A stretch of 64,000 nt of DNA from Sporolituus thermophilus DSM 23256 (GCF_900102435.1 NZ_FNBU01000002.1:124001-188000), one strand, 5' to 3'; counted from the first letter of the stretch, positions 40,960 to 50,907 are shown. A program made the numbers and translations. Notes: generated by a model not told the origin, from the letters alone.

Positions 40960-41556
40960 CTAGTTCATCCGCTTTACTTCAATCTGAGCCGGTCGCAGTT
41001 GGTACAACTCCGCAACAGTCCGGATAATTTTGGCCTTAATCTGCGGTTCTATTTCCTCTTTGCTGTCCGCGGTCTCGTGGGGCTTCACCGTAATAGGCTC
41101 TATATTACGCCTGTCAGCTGTCCTGCCTGGCGTAATATAGACAGTAACCCGTTTGATGGCTCCCGTGGGTCGTCTATCAACGGTTTCAACCAATTCCACT
41201 GCCGCCCGCGCGTCAGCCACCCCGTCAACAGCCATCGCCAAGGCCCGGACTTGTTTGGCAACGTCATGGCGGTACACCTCTTGGGCCAGACGACTCTGCT
41301 CCTCGGCTAAATCCCGGCTTTTCCGCAAAATGTCCGCCGCCTGGCCGGTGCCGGCGCTCACGGCGGCGGCGCGGTCACCCCACTGAGTATTAATGATTTC
41401 AAGCACGGGATTTAAAACGGCCAGCATGATAAACAGCCCCAAGATGACCCGGACAAAACGTTGCATGCTGTTGTTCGGCAGGAGCAGTTCAAGAAAGGTG
41501 GCAAACAGAACCACTAAGATAATCTGTTTTATGTAGGCAGACAAAATGGCGATCAT
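40960..41556 (-). CDS. spoIIIAF: Stage III sporulation protein AF
   Basis: 198 residues. Two N-terminal membrane helices (about 8-27 and 36-52) and a C-terminal ring-building domain. It belongs to the SpoIIIA membrane assembly. Conserved ending IIRTVAELYQLRPAQIEV. Confidence 0.9.
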   Translation of the reverse strand: MIAILSAYIKQIILVVLFATFLELLLPNNSMQRFVRVILGLFIMLAVLNPVLEIINTQWGDRAAAVSAGTGQAADILRKSRDLAEEQSRLAQEVYRHDVAKQVRALAMAVDGVADARAAVELVETVDRRPTGAIKRVTVYITPGRTADRRNIEPITVKPHETADSKEEIEPQIKAKIIRTVAELYQLRPAQIEVKRMN

Positions 41557-41577
41557 AATAATACCCCACTCGTGGTA

Positions 41578-42735
41578 TCAGCGCAGCATTACTGCCAGGC
41601 TGCCTGCGCCGACGATCATGGTTATAGCCAAAAAGAGCATTAAGGCGACCGTTAGAACAGCACCGAAAACCAGCAGCAAGTTGTTGCCCATGCCGTCAAG
41701 ACATTTCGCCATCTTTTCGTCGCCAAGGGGTTGAACAAGAGCGCCGGCGATTTTAATGACCAGTATTAGCGACATCAGTTTAATGAGAGGGAAAGCGCAA
41801 ACAGTGATAATGGCCATTACGCCGAAAATACCGATGGCGTTTTTAATGAGCAGTGATGCACCCATCACTAGTTCAACTGTATCGGCAAACATTTTACCGA
41901 CTACAGGTATAAAGGTAGACGTAGCATATTTTGCAGTCCGCAGCGTAATCCCATCGGCCACGCTGCCGGCGACGCCCTGAATGGTAATGATGCCGATAAA
42001 AATGACCAGTGTCAGACCGAGGACTACCATGCCGCCTTGCTTAAAAAAACCGGCCAGATTACTCAAGCGGTATTTGTCAGACAAAAAATTGACACATTCC
42101 AGGACGGCCGTCAGCATTAACAGCGGCAGCACCACATCTTTGACGACCAAGCCGACCGAGCTCACCACGAAAAGCATCAGCGGCGTAAACAAGGCAGCCG
42201 ATGTCAGCGCGCCAACGCCGGCTAACAACGAAAGCAAGAGCGGTAAGAGCGCCTCCATCATACCTACCATGTAATCGACGGTTTCCCGGGCCATGGTCAG
42301 GGCATTGTATAAAGCGTTAAGGGCAATAACGGCAAGAAAGATAAAGCACACGCCGTAAGCCAGCAGGGAAATCGTCGACTGTTCAAAAGAATTTTGCAGG
42401 TTTTGCAACAACGCACAAAGGACGGCCAGAAATAACAGTTTGCCGAGGAGGTGAATATTCGCCGCGCATTCGCGAAATAGCCGACTAATCAGCTTTTGCC
42501 ATAACAGTGACCAATCAAAATTCAGCCCCTTGACGGCTGTCTCCTTGATAGTTGCCGCGGTTAGCAGGGGAATATCCTCCTGTAATTCGTGGTTGACTTT
42601 ACGAATAAAATTATTGACATTGTCCAATGACAACTTATCAAGAAGCTGGTCGCTTACGCCATCCTGATCAAGAGGCGCGGCCCAGCCGACTCCACTAATA
42701 ATTAGCATCATGACGACACATAAAACTATTTTCAT
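41578..42735 (-). CDS. spoIIIAE: Stage III sporulation protein AE
   Basis: 385 residues. A cleavable signal sequence (about 1-19, ends WAA) and about eight membrane helices after residue 95. SpoIIIAE is the large polytopic membrane part of the channel complex. Motif RTAKYATSTFIPVVGKMFADTVELV is typical. Confidence 0.93.
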   Translation of the reverse strand: MKIVLCVVMMLIISGVGWAAPLDQDGVSDQLLDKLSLDNVNNFIRKVNHELQEDIPLLTAATIKETAVKGLNFDWSLLWQKLISRLFRECAANIHLLGKLLFLAVLCALLQNLQNSFEQSTISLLAYGVCFIFLAVIALNALYNALTMARETVDYMVGMMEALLPLLLSLLAGVGALTSAALFTPLMLFVVSSVGLVVKDVVLPLLMLTAVLECVNFLSDKYRLSNLAGFFKQGGMVVLGLTLVIFIGIITIQGVAGSVADGITLRTAKYATSTFIPVVGKMFADTVELVMGASLLIKNAIGIFGVMAIITVCAFPLIKLMSLILVIKIAGALVQPLGDEKMAKCLDGMGNNLLLVFGAVLTVALMLFLAITMIVGAGSLAVMLR

Positions 42736-42744
42736 GCTTCCACC

Positions 42745-43131
42745 TTACGGTATCAGTCTCACGATCGTGTCGAGGACCAATGCGATAATCGGAATAGCCA
42801 TTACCATGACCAGAATTTTGCCGGCAAACTCAATCTTGCCGGCCACCGCTCCTTCGCCGGCGTCACGGCAGACTTGGGCCCCAAACTCGGTGATATAGGC
42901 GATGCCGATAATCTTGAGAATGGTATTTAGGTAGGTCTGGCTAATATTGGCTTTTTCCGCCAAATCACGGAACAAATTTAACACCACGTTGATTTTACCA
43001 AGCACCAGCAAAAAAATGACCGTTGCCAGCGTCAGACTAAGCTGTAAAGCAAATTCGGGACGCTGCCGCCGGATTATTAAGATAAGCAGCGTAACGACAA
43101 AGCCCAGTCCGACAATCTGCACAATTTCCAT
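42745..43131 (-). CDS. spoIIIAD: Stage III sporulation protein AD
   Basis: 128 residues with three or four hydrophobic spans (FVVTLLILIIR..., ATVIFLLVLGKINVVLNLF, ILVMVMAIPIIALVLDTIV) and the family stretch ILKIIGIAYITEFGAQVCRDAGE. A small membrane part of the SpoIIIA complex. Confidence 0.93.
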   Translation of the reverse strand: MEIVQIVGLGFVVTLLILIIRRQRPEFALQLSLTLATVIFLLVLGKINVVLNLFRDLAEKANISQTYLNTILKIIGIAYITEFGAQVCRDAGEGAVAGKIEFAGKILVMVMAIPIIALVLDTIVRLIP

Positions 43132-43142
43132 GGCGGCACCCC

Positions 43143-43340
43143 TTAGAATAGCTTAAAAACGTCCTGGACGGTAGAAAACAGCCGGCCTAATAATTGTACG
43201 ACCCAGAGCAGGACGAGAGCGAAGCCTGCCAAAGTGCAAATTTGCGCCATATCTTCCTTGCCTGCCTGTTTGAGAGCCGTGTGAAACACCGAAACCAGTA
43301 TGCCAACCCCTGCAATTTTGAATAATAAGTCCAATCCCAT
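43143..43340 (-). CDS. spoIIIAC: Stage III sporulation protein AC
   Basis: 65 residues, two membrane helices joined by LKQAGKEDMAQICTLAGF, the conserved SpoIIIAC loop. Similar to SpoIIIAD in its core and co-translated with it in the same operon. Confidence 0.93.
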   Translation of the reverse strand: MGLDLLFKIAGVGILVSVFHTALKQAGKEDMAQICTLAGFALVLLWVVQLLGRLFSTVQDVFKLF

Positions 43341-43359
43341 ACTCTACGCCCCTTTCCCT

Positions 43360-43881
43360 CTACACCAGCAATATTACGATTGCCAGACTGCCGCATACGC
43401 CAAGATAGCGATACATTTTCATATTTGGATCGCGCTGGGCGATAGCTTCACGTTCCGCTTTCTCCAGTTCGTGCTGTACCAGGTCCAATTGCTTCTGTTG
43501 TTCCTCGCGGTTCATCGCGCCAAGATTGGCGCCCAGGAGCAGCAAAGCCTCTATCTCAGGCCGGCCTAAAACAAGCCGGCTGTCCGCCTGGTCCAGAGCC
43601 CGGCGAAGAGCCTCCTGCGGCGTCAGCCAACTCTCCTTCTGCAGCAATTGCGCCATCCGTCCAAACAGGTCGGCAACGGGACCATTGATGCCGGCGCTGC
43701 AGCGTGCCAGGGCTTCCGGCAGCGGCATAGCAGCATAGTTTATATATGACTTAAGCGAAACAAGGCAGCTGATAATCTGGGCAATTTGCCGCGGGCGCTC
43801 ACTATAGCGCCAGGCCATTAAAAAACCAATGGCGGTACCTGCTGTTACCACCAGCAGGCTGCCCGTGAGTTTCAACCACAT
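43360..43881 (-). CDS. spoIIIAB: Stage III sporulation protein AB
   Basis: 173 residues. N-terminal membrane helix (about 5-23), soluble helical domain with RPRQIAQIISCLVSLKSYINYAAMPLPEAL, and a C-terminal hydrophobic end. It resembles GspF-type secretion proteins. It overlaps spoIIIAA by 10 bases. Confidence 0.92.
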   Translation of the reverse strand: MWLKLTGSLLVVTAGTAIGFLMAWRYSERPRQIAQIISCLVSLKSYINYAAMPLPEALARCSAGINGPVADLFGRMAQLLQKESWLTPQEALRRALDQADSRLVLGRPEIEALLLLGANLGAMNREEQQKQLDLVQHELEKAEREAIAQRDPNMKMYRYLGVCGSLAIVILLV

Positions 43882-44873
43882 ACTCTCACCTCTTTTGACC
43901 GCCGGTACAACGTTCGGCCGTCGGCGACCGCAATAACCTGCTCAATAGTTCCGACAGTCGGCGTATCACTTAAAATGACATACCGGTCGAACCAACCGTT
44001 TTTTATCAGTTCGCCCACATATGGACGTTGGGAGATGCCGGCTATGTCACGCCCATGTACGGTAGCAACAACAGCCACGCCCGCATGGAGGGCTTCCTGA
44101 ATTGCCGCAGCGTCCTCCCCCCTTCCCAGTTCATCTGTTACCATCACCTGCGGCGCCATGGAACGAAGCAGCATTAAAAGGCCGCTGGCTTTGGGACAGC
44201 CGTCCAGAACATCGACCCGCGGTCCTAAATCCATGCTCGGAACGCCGCTAACGCAAGCGGCAATTTCTGATCTCTCATCGACCAGTCCGACCTGAACGCC
44301 GGGAAAATTTAGTTGCCGCACGCCGCTGCTGAGCTGGCGGATAATATCGCGAAGCAGGGTTGTTTTGCCACAGCGCGGCGGTGAAATAAGCAGCGTACTA
44401 TACACACACCCGTCCGGACCAATCAGGTAGGGCATGAGCGGATCGGCGCAGCCTTTTACCTCCCGGGCCAGGCGAATATTCATGGCGGTGGCATTTTTCA
44501 ACGCTTTTACCGTTCCGTCATGAACAATGACCTGGCCGGCCAAGCCGACGCGATGGCCGCCGGCGATAGTAATAAAGCCAAGTTTCAGTTCTTGCTCAAA
44601 GGCGTAGAGAGAATTCTTGCTGATTAATTGCAATGTTTTAATTAAATCATCATAACAGCAGCAGTAGGCCTGCTCCCGCCTGCCTGTCGGCTGACCTGCC
44701 GGAGTGAGCATCACGTCGGTCGCTCCCAAGCCCAAAAGGAGGGGCTGATTGACCCTAAGCCGTATTTCGGTGGCCTGGGCCAGCAAAGCCGGAGACACAC
44801 CCCGGAGGAGCGCCGCAATCGTGTGCGGCAGGACGGGAAAAACCGTCTTTTCCAGAGCTCGAATAGTTTCCAT
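43872..44873 (-). CDS. spoIIIAA: Stage III sporulation protein AA (ATPase)
   Basis: 333 residues from the ATG at 44873; the frame is open to 44921. RecA-like motor related to type II/IV secretion ATPases: Walker A SPPRCGKTTLLRD, then QVGLVDERSEIAA and a Walker B-like VMVTDELGRGED, with an R-loop VVATVHGRD. It is thought to power the SpoIIIA-SpoIIQ channel. A sigma-E-type promoter lies just upstream. Confidence 0.94.
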   Translation of the reverse strand: METIRALEKTVFPVLPHTIAALLRGVSPALLAQATEIRLRVNQPLLLGLGATDVMLTPAGQPTGRREQAYCCCYDDLIKTLQLISKNSLYAFEQELKLGFITIAGGHRVGLAGQVIVHDGTVKALKNATAMNIRLAREVKGCADPLMPYLIGPDGCVYSTLLISPPRCGKTTLLRDIIRQLSSGVRQLNFPGVQVGLVDERSEIAACVSGVPSMDLGPRVDVLDGCPKASGLLMLLRSMAPQVMVTDELGRGEDAAAIQEALHAGVAVVATVHGRDIAGISQRPYVGELIKNGWFDRYVILSDTPTVGTIEQVIAVADGRTLYRRSKEVRVCG

Positions 44874-44898
44874 ATATATCCCGTCCCCTTTCCCTACA

Positions 44899-44927
44899 TA
44901 AATATGGTTAACAATAGCCATTTATGA
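44899..44927 (-). promoter_or_regulatory. Candidate sigma-E promoter of the spoIIIA operon
   Basis: TCATAAA (44921-44927), 14-base spacer, CATATTTA (44899-44906) on the minus strand. The Bacillus sigma-E consensus is roughly TCATATT, 13-15 bases, CATACAnT. The -10 box ends 25 bases before the spoIIIAA ATG. spoIIIA is sigma-E dependent in Bacillus. Confidence 0.55.
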
Positions 44928-44949
44928 CAGCCTTGCGGTAAAATAAAAA

Positions 44950-44967
44950 TCCCGGAATGTTCCGGGA
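44950..44967 (-). terminator. Intrinsic terminator after the CD1247-type gene
   Basis: A near-perfect palindrome (TCCCGGAA/TTCCGGGA, two-base centre) followed by TTTTTATTTT on the minus strand. It separates the efp-side genes from spoIIIA. Confidence 0.78.
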
Positions 44968-44989
44968 CTTTATTGTTTCGCTTATACAT

Positions 44990-45436
44990 TTATACGCCGG
45001 GGTGTAAAAGATGGCGGGAGGACCGGACGTCATCATCATCCAGCTCGTCATCCGCAAAATCTAATGTGTTGTCATAAACGATACCGCCGCAATGCGGACA
45101 AGTTACTTCCACTGGATCGTCCTCATCGAGAAGGTCCGCCTCAAAAGTAACATCCTCGTGACAAACAGGACACTCTATTTCCACTAAGTCGTCATCTTCA
45201 TCAATCATTTCCACATCGTAGACTTCATCTTCTAAATCCGTGAGATCGTCATCAATGGTTTCTACATAGTTTTCAAGTTCCTGCTGCGCCACTGACATGC
45301 ACGCCAACTCTTCAGCGAACGAATCCAATACATCAACAATGTTAACCAGAAGTTTACCTTCCGGCGACTGCGTATCTACGTTTAATCCTTTTGTTAGTCC
45401 TTGCAGATACGCCACCTTTTCTTTCAAATTGGCCAT
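44990..45436 (-). CDS. CD1247-type acidic protein with zinc ribbon
   Basis: 148 residues, very acidic. N-terminus LKEKVAYLQGLTKGL and the helical segment up to residue 60 match the CD1247 N-terminal domain found in spore-forming clostridia. A zinc ribbon follows (CPVCHEDV ... CPHCGGIV) between Asp/Glu-rich stretches. Function unknown; position between efp and spoIIIA recurs in related genomes as far as I know. Confidence 0.75.
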   Translation of the reverse strand: MANLKEKVAYLQGLTKGLNVDTQSPEGKLLVNIVDVLDSFAEELACMSVAQQELENYVETIDDDLTDLEDEVYDVEMIDEDDDLVEIECPVCHEDVTFEADLLDEDDPVEVTCPHCGGIVYDNTLDFADDELDDDDVRSSRHLLHPGV

Positions 45437-45521
45437 AAAAAACCCCCCTTTGCTATGTTCCAGCTCATACCGGTATTATTCCCGTTAAAGCCTGAAAACA
45501 TAACCGGGGGATTTTCATATG

Positions 45522-46079
45522 TTATGCTCGTTCAATATACTCGCCGGTACGGGTATCGATGCGCAATACATCACCCTCATTGATGAATAGCGGCACACGG
45601 ACTACATGCCCTGTTTCCAGTTTGGCCGGTTTGGTGCCGCCCGTTGCCGTGTCACCCCGGATACCAGGGTCGGTCTCCACTACCCTGAGTTCTACCGAAT
45701 TAGGCAAATCAACGCCAATAACGACCCCTTGGAAAAACATAACGCCAATATTCATGTTCTCTTTCAGGAATTTCTTGGCGTCACCAAGCTGCTCGTCGGT
45801 AAGGGCGACTTGCTCGTATGTTTCGTTATCCATAAAGTTATACAGGCCATCGCTTTCATAAAGGTACTGCATTTCCCGGCGGTCTACATGAGCCCTGGGT
45901 AATTTCTCGCCGGCGTTGAATGTCCGTTCGACTACGGCCCCGGTACGGACATTTTTCAATTTACTGCGGACAAAAGCGGCACCCTTGCCGGGTTTCACAT
46001 GCTGGAAATCGACGACTTGCCAAACCTCACCGTCAATTTCAACAGTAATCCCTGTGCGAAAATCGTTGGTAGATATCAT
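45522..46079 (-). CDS. efp: Translation elongation factor P
   Basis: 185 residues from an ATG nine bases after GGGAGG. Three beta-barrel domains. The tip loop reads KPGKGAAF, with Lys at the modification position (Bacillus has Lys, Pseudomonas Arg). It relieves ribosome stalling at proline runs. aroQ-pepQ-efp-spoIIIA order matches Bacillus. Confidence 0.96.
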   Translation of the reverse strand: MISTNDFRTGITVEIDGEVWQVVDFQHVKPGKGAAFVRSKLKNVRTGAVVERTFNAGEKLPRAHVDRREMQYLYESDGLYNFMDNETYEQVALTDEQLGDAKKFLKENMNIGVMFFQGVVIGVDLPNSVELRVVETDPGIRGDTATGGTKPAKLETGHVVRVPLFINEGDVLRIDTRTGEYIERA

Positions 46080-46096
46080 GCCCAAAAACCTCCCAA

Positions 46097-47161
46097 TTAC
46101 CAGTCTAATTCTATGAGTTGCTTACTGCTCCCGGTCAGCACTTCACAGCCGGAAGCAGTAAGGACAACCATATCCTCAATACGTACCCCACCCCATTCAG
46201 GCAGGTAAATTCCGGGCTCGACCGTCACGACCATGTTTTCTTCCAGGATAACGGAGCCGGTCGGTGATAAACGCGGTTCTTCATGAATTGCCAGTCCGAC
46301 GCCGTGACCCAGCCCGTGACCGAAAAATTCGCCGTACCCGGCGTCGGCAATTACCGCGCGCGCGGCCTTATCCACTTCGCTGCCGGCAAGACCGGGGCTA
46401 AGTGCGCTAACGCCCGTCTGCTGCGCAGCCAGAACAATGTCGTAGATTTGGCGCTGCTTGGCGCTTGCCCGTCCAATAACCACCGTGCGGGTAATATCGG
46501 AATGATAGCCCTGATATACGGCGCCAAAGTCCAGGGTAACCAAATCACCGGCTTCAATTATTTTTTCGCTGGCTACGCCGTGGGGCAAAGCCGAACGGGC
46601 GCCTGAGGCGACAATAATATCAAAAGCGGCCTTTTCCGCGCCCTGCCGGCGCATGGCAAACTCAAGCTCCAGCGCTATTTCGCGCTCGCTTATCCCTGGC
46701 TTGATAAAAGAAAGAATATGCTCGAAAGCATGATCGGCAATGGCGACGGCCTTTTTGAGAAGAAGCAGTTCATCGTGGTCCTTAACCATCCGTAATCCGT
46801 CAAGCCGTAATGGGACAAGTTCGGCGCCAACGGAAGCATTTAGGGCGTGATAAACGTCCCAAGTAACATAGTCGGCCTCAAAGCCAATGCGCGCTAACCC
46901 TAACGGCTTTAGCAGGCCGGCCAGCGTTTCGTAAATACCGGAGCCGTGCCGAACCACTTCAAAATCAGGCGCCTGCCGAGCAGCCTGTTCTATATAACGA
47001 AAATCGGTGATTAGCCACCGGCCCTCGGCAGTAATGAGCAGCATGCCCGCTGTACCGGTAAAACCGCTAAAATAGCGGCGGTTTTCCGGCTTCGTGACAA
47101 TCATGCCGTCAACATTCTCTTGCTTTATTAGATTATGCAGACGTTTCAAGCGATCTTTCAT
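46097..47161 (-). CDS. pepQ: Xaa-Pro peptidase (M24 family, PepQ/aminopeptidase P type)
   Basis: 354 residues. Creatinase-like N-terminal domain and pita-bread C-terminal domain with metal ligands in [19 protein letters not shown] (two Asp), [14 protein letters not shown] (His), [11 protein letters not shown] (Glu) and GGVRIEDMV (Glu). It removes or splits N-terminal X-Pro bonds. It starts within 4 bases of the aroQ stop. Confidence 0.92.
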   Translation of the reverse strand: MKDRLKRLHNLIKQENVDGMIVTKPENRRYFSGFTGTAGMLLITAEGRWLITDFRYIEQAARQAPDFEVVRHGSGIYETLAGLLKPLGLARIGFEADYVTWDVYHALNASVGAELVPLRLDGLRMVKDHDELLLLKKAVAIADHAFEHILSFIKPGISEREIALELEFAMRRQGAEKAAFDIIVASGARSALPHGVASEKIIEAGDLVTLDFGAVYQGYHSDITRTVVIGRASAKQRQIYDIVLAAQQTGVSALSPGLAGSEVDKAARAVIADAGYGEFFGHGLGHGVGLAIHEEPRLSPTGSVILEENMVVTVEPGIYLPEWGGVRIEDMVVLTASGCEVLTGSSKQLIELDW

Positions 47162-47634
47162 TTTTCGCCGCCTCCTTTGTCGCCTTCTTTACGAAGCAAA
47201 ACGGCGGCTGCTTCCAGGGCTAACAAATAGCTCGCCGACCCAAAACCGCTAATCTGCCCCACGACTACCGGCGCGATCACCGAGTGCCGGCGAAATTCTT
47301 CCCGACTATAAATATTGGACAGATGAACCTCGATGACCGGCAGTGATACAGCGGCCAGCGCATCGCGTAAAGCAAAGCTATAATGAGTAAAGGCGGCGGG
47401 GTTGATGATAAGGCACTCGTACCGGCCGTCGGCCTGCTGCACCGCATCAATCAGCGCGCCCTCATGATTGGATTGAAAGCAGTCCGCTTCCAGGCCGAGT
47501 GCCTTGGCTTTATTGCAAATTAGCTCATTAATTTCCGCGAGGGTTGTTACGCCATAAATATGCGGTTCCCGTTTTCCCAACCAATTAAGATTCGGGCCGT
47601 GCAGCACCAAAACCCGCCGGACCTTCTCCCCCAT
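47158..47634 (-). CDS. aroQ: 3-dehydroquinate dehydratase, type II
   Basis: 158 residues. VLHGPNLNWLGKREPHIYG (catalytic Tyr/Arg region), QSNHEGALIDAVQ (His/Glu) and INPAAFTHYSFALRDAL, then EVHLSNIYSREEFRRHS are diagnostic. It dehydrates 3-dehydroquinate in the shikimate route. Coupled to pepQ by a 4-base overlap. Confidence 0.95.
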   Translation of the reverse strand: MGEKVRRVLVLHGPNLNWLGKREPHIYGVTTLAEINELICNKAKALGLEADCFQSNHEGALIDAVQQADGRYECLIINPAAFTHYSFALRDALAAVSLPVIEVHLSNIYSREEFRRHSVIAPVVVGQISGFGSASYLLALEAAAVLLRKEGDKGGGEK

Positions 47635-47705
47635 AAAACATCCGCCCCCCGTAGCTCACTAACTTTTTGATTTTACCATAAAATTGCCTTTTTGCCTAGT
47701 TTTTC

Positions 47706-49046
47706 TTAACTGCCGCTAATCGTGATACCGCTGATCCTGAGCGTAGGCGCACCCTGGGAACCGAAAAAGCGGAGGTCGCTCCCTACGGCATCGACATTGT
47801 TCAAAAGCTCCAGGATGTTGCCGGCGATGGCTACCCCGCGGACCGCGTGGGTAAACTCGCCGTTCTCAATCCATACACCGGCGGCGCCGATCGAGAAATC
47901 GCCGGAAATGGGGTTGGCGGTATGCATTCCCATGACGCTAGTGACATAAAAGCCCTTCTTCACCCCCGCAATTATAGCGTTCGGCTCGGTGTCGCCCGGT
48001 TGAATAAAAATATTGGTAGGTCCTACTTCCGGCAAACCTTTAAATGACCCTCGCACGCCGTTGCCGGTGCTGGTCACGTTATCTTTCGCCGCCGTATAGG
48101 TATTGTATAGGTAACTGTTTAACTCACCCCGCACCAACAGTTCGGTACGGCGGGTAGGCACCCCTTCGCCGTCGACGGGGCTGGAGGCAATACCGCCTTC
48201 CAGACGGCCATCGTCTACGAGCGAAAGAGCCGGCGAAGCTACTTTTTGCCCCAGCTTGCCTTTAAATAGGGAGCGGCCCTTCTGCACGGCATCGGCACTC
48301 AGCGCCGGTACCAAAATGCTGAAAAAGTTAGTGGCAATATAGGGACTGAGAACCAAGGCCGCTTTTGTCGTACCAATTGTCTTCGCGCCAAGTAGCATGA
48401 TGGCTTCCCGTGCTGCTTCACTGCCAACCGCGGCGGCATCAAGTTCGGCAAACCGCCGCCGATAACTCAGCGCCATGCCGGTCTGGACATCACCGTCCTG
48501 CTCGGCGAGTACCATGCCATAAACGCCGCAATAACCGCTCCGGTAAGCCACTGCCAGACCGTTAGAATTAGCCAGCGCCACGCCATAATCGGCATCTTCA
48601 TAGACGCAACGTTCCGTCCGCCGAACGCGCTTGTCGGTCCGCTGCGCCGCCCGCTCTACTTCTTTGGCTTTTTCAATCTTTTCCTCTACCGGTACCAGAG
48701 CCAGCTGCCGGTCGAGAAGGTCCATTTCCGGTATCTGCTGTGGCTTACCGGGAAGGACATGGTATTTATCGGCAAAGCTCTTGCGGCTGTTAGCCAGCGC
48801 TTGGCGAACTACACCTTCAATATCGCCGCCGTCGATGCCGGTAGAATGAGCAAACCCCACCGCTTGTTCCCGCGAAATTACGCGAATGCCAATACCGGTG
48901 TCGTGGGCCTGTTTTAATGTTTCCACCTTCTGCTCGGCTACTTCTATCGTCAGCGCCCTGGCGTCAAGTACATAGGCTTCGGCCGCATAGGCGCCAATTT
49001 TTTGTGCCAGTTGTATTGCCTTGTTGGCAATTTCCAAATAATCCAT
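47706..49046 (-). CDS. pmbA: TldD/PmbA-family metalloprotease (PmbA/TldE)
   Basis: 446 residues, ATG after GGAGGG. The PmbA/TldE type is indicated by EQKVETLKQAHDTGIGIRV, EGVPTRRTELLVRGELNSYLYNTYTAAK and NIFIQPGDTEP. TldE normally works with TldD, which supplies the HExxxH zinc site; no tldD is in this window. It acts in peptide maturation or degradation. Confidence 0.9.
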   Translation of the reverse strand: MDYLEIANKAIQLAQKIGAYAAEAYVLDARALTIEVAEQKVETLKQAHDTGIGIRVISREQAVGFAHSTGIDGGDIEGVVRQALANSRKSFADKYHVLPGKPQQIPEMDLLDRQLALVPVEEKIEKAKEVERAAQRTDKRVRRTERCVYEDADYGVALANSNGLAVAYRSGYCGVYGMVLAEQDGDVQTGMALSYRRRFAELDAAAVGSEAAREAIMLLGAKTIGTTKAALVLSPYIATNFFSILVPALSADAVQKGRSLFKGKLGQKVASPALSLVDDGRLEGGIASSPVDGEGVPTRRTELLVRGELNSYLYNTYTAAKDNVTSTGNGVRGSFKGLPEVGPTNIFIQPGDTEPNAIIAGVKKGFYVTSVMGMHTANPISGDFSIGAAGVWIENGEFTHAVRGVAIAGNILELLNNVDAVGSDLRFFGSQGAPTLRISGITISGS

Positions 49047-49248
49047 CAAAATCCCTCCGCCTATATTCCAATAATTTTATTATACGCCCCAGTCGTATGC
49101 ATCATACGGCAGCAGCAGGCTGCCTATTTTATGGGTATTCCCTGTTCTTGATAGTTTCCCTGCCTAAATATCTCAATCTTCATCTGCCAAATTCGGCGAA
49201 TTACAATAAAGTAATTATACCATTCAAACTTTACAATCTCCAAATAAC

Positions 49249-49289
49249 AGCCAAGCAGCCTGCCCCAAGTGGGACCAGGCTGCTTGGCT
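49249..49289 (-). terminator. Terminator-like hairpin downstream of gntP
   Basis: A perfect 14-bp stem (49249-49262 with 49276-49289), 13-base loop, followed on the minus strand by a weak T-rich stretch (GTTATTTGG). It lies 40 bases after the gntP stop. Confidence 0.6.
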
Positions 49290-49328
49290 CTACTTAACTT
49301 AATATATCTTTTATGTTCTCCGAGCTGC

Positions 49329-50672
49329 TTATACCAAAAACCACGTCATTATCCAAACCGTCAACATGCCGGTAATCCCCATTACTAATGTGGCCAAGGT
49401 TTGTGTCTTGTATGCGGTATCAACGGGGATATTGGAAAACTGGGATACTACCCAGAAATACGAGTCATTAGCATGCGACACGACCATCGAACCGCAGCCG
49501 ATTGCCATGGTAGCCAAAACTGCTCCCATGGGGGAACCGAGACCAAGGGTAGCAAGCAGCGGATAAACGATAGTCGATGTAGTGATTAATGATACCGTTG
49601 ATGAACCTTGGGCGGTTTTAATCGCCGCCGCGATAATAAAAGGCAGAAAAACGCCAAGATTAAACTGGGCCAGGCTTTGGCCAAGATAGTTGCCGATTTT
49701 GGTCGCGGCGATAAGCGCGCCAAGCGATCCGCCGGCAGCGGTAATCATGATAATTGCCGCCGAGTCTTTGATGCCTTGCCCCACCCAACCGGATAAAACT
49801 TCCTCGTCCAATTTGGGGACAAGGAACAGGCAAAGACCAACGCCGAACAGCAGGGCGATCATTGGATCACCGATAAAGTCAAGCGTCACCTTTAGCGTGC
49901 CTTTGCCGAAAGGTGCACCCGGAAAGTTGGCCACCGACTTTAAGGCAATGAGAACAATCGGGACGACAAGCGGGGCGAAGGACGCGAGTGGACTGGGAAG
50001 TTTCTTGAATTTGGCCAGCAGTTCCTCATAACCGACGCCTGTATCAGGCTCAATATTAAACCGCTTGCAATACCACGTGGCCCATAAATAGCCTGCCAGA
50101 GCCGCGGGAACGGCGACAATTAAACCGATAAAAATAACCATCCCCAAATCGGCTTTTAAGTTGTTCGCGGCCGCAATAGGCCCGGGTGTCGGCGGCACAA
50201 GCGTATGTGTCGCGTAAAGGCCGGTAGAGAGAGCCACCGCCATGACGGCCATGGAAACTCCGGCCCGTTTGGCCAGCGACTTGTTAAGCGCCGAAAGAAT
50301 GACAAAGCCTGAGTCGCAAAAAACAGGAATAGAAGTTATATAACCGATAACACTCATGGCCAAAGCAGGCCGCTTTTCGCCTACCAATTTGAGTATCGTT
50401 TCAGCCATGGTAAGGGCGGCGCCGCTACGTTCCAACATAACGCCGATAATGGTGCCGGCAATAATCACGATACCGATGCGTTCGACCGTCCCCCCGAAGC
50501 CCTTAGCCACATGCTGGGTCACTTCGACGGGATTCATCCCCGCAGCAAAACCTACAAAAAACGCAGACAATAATAAAGCTAAAAAAGCATGAACTTTGTA
50601 CCGGGAGATTAAGGCAATCATAAATACGATGGCGGCAAATAAAATAACCAGCAACATCGGACCCTGAAACAC
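49329..50672 (-). CDS. GntP-family gluconate/organic-acid proton symporter
   Basis: 447 residues from a GTG with AAAGGAGG upstream. About 12-14 membrane helices. The family motifs GFGGTVERIGIVIIAGTIIGVMLERSG and AAIKTAQGSSTVSLITT are clear. GntP members carry gluconate, fructuronate, glycerate or hydroxybutyrate; the substrate cannot be told, as no catabolic genes are near. Monocistronic. Confidence 0.9.
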   Translation of the reverse strand: MFQGPMLLVILFAAIVFMIALISRYKVHAFLALLLSAFFVGFAAGMNPVEVTQHVAKGFGGTVERIGIVIIAGTIIGVMLERSGAALTMAETILKLVGEKRPALAMSVIGYITSIPVFCDSGFVILSALNKSLAKRAGVSMAVMAVALSTGLYATHTLVPPTPGPIAAANNLKADLGMVIFIGLIVAVPAALAGYLWATWYCKRFNIEPDTGVGYEELLAKFKKLPSPLASFAPLVVPIVLIALKSVANFPGAPFGKGTLKVTLDFIGDPMIALLFGVGLCLFLVPKLDEEVLSGWVGQGIKDSAAIIMITAAGGSLGALIAATKIGNYLGQSLAQFNLGVFLPFIIAAAIKTAQGSSTVSLITTSTIVYPLLATLGLGSPMGAVLATMAIGCGSMVVSHANDSYFWVVSQFSNIPVDTAYKTQTLATLVMGITGMLTVWIMTWFLV

Positions 50673-50888
50673 GCGAAAAACCTCCTTTAAGCAAAATTTT
50701 TTTATAACCGGACCGTTATCAGCCTCACCTCTTTTCTTTTCGTGTTTTCCACCTTAAGTATCAGTGAATATTCCCGAAATAATTATATAAAATATTTAAA
50801 ATTTTACAACTAAATTGTAGTAAATTATTCGCCGTTCAGCTGCCAATTTCACCACATTATATTAACTACACATAGAAAAACATAAAAA

Positions 50889-50907
50889 AGAAGGGGCGGC
50901 CCCTTCT
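50889..50907 (-). terminator. Intrinsic terminator of tpx
   Basis: AGAAGGGG/CCCCTTCT stem (50900-50907 with 50889-50896), 3-base loop, then TTTTTATG on the minus strand. 18 bases after the tpx stop. Confidence 0.8.

Noticed and set aside
49136-49161. Second sigma-H-like pair (AGGGAAA, 14 bases, GAATA) upstream of pmbA
   Set aside because: The -35 box departs from AGGAnnT and the site is about 90 bases from the gene; too weak to claim.
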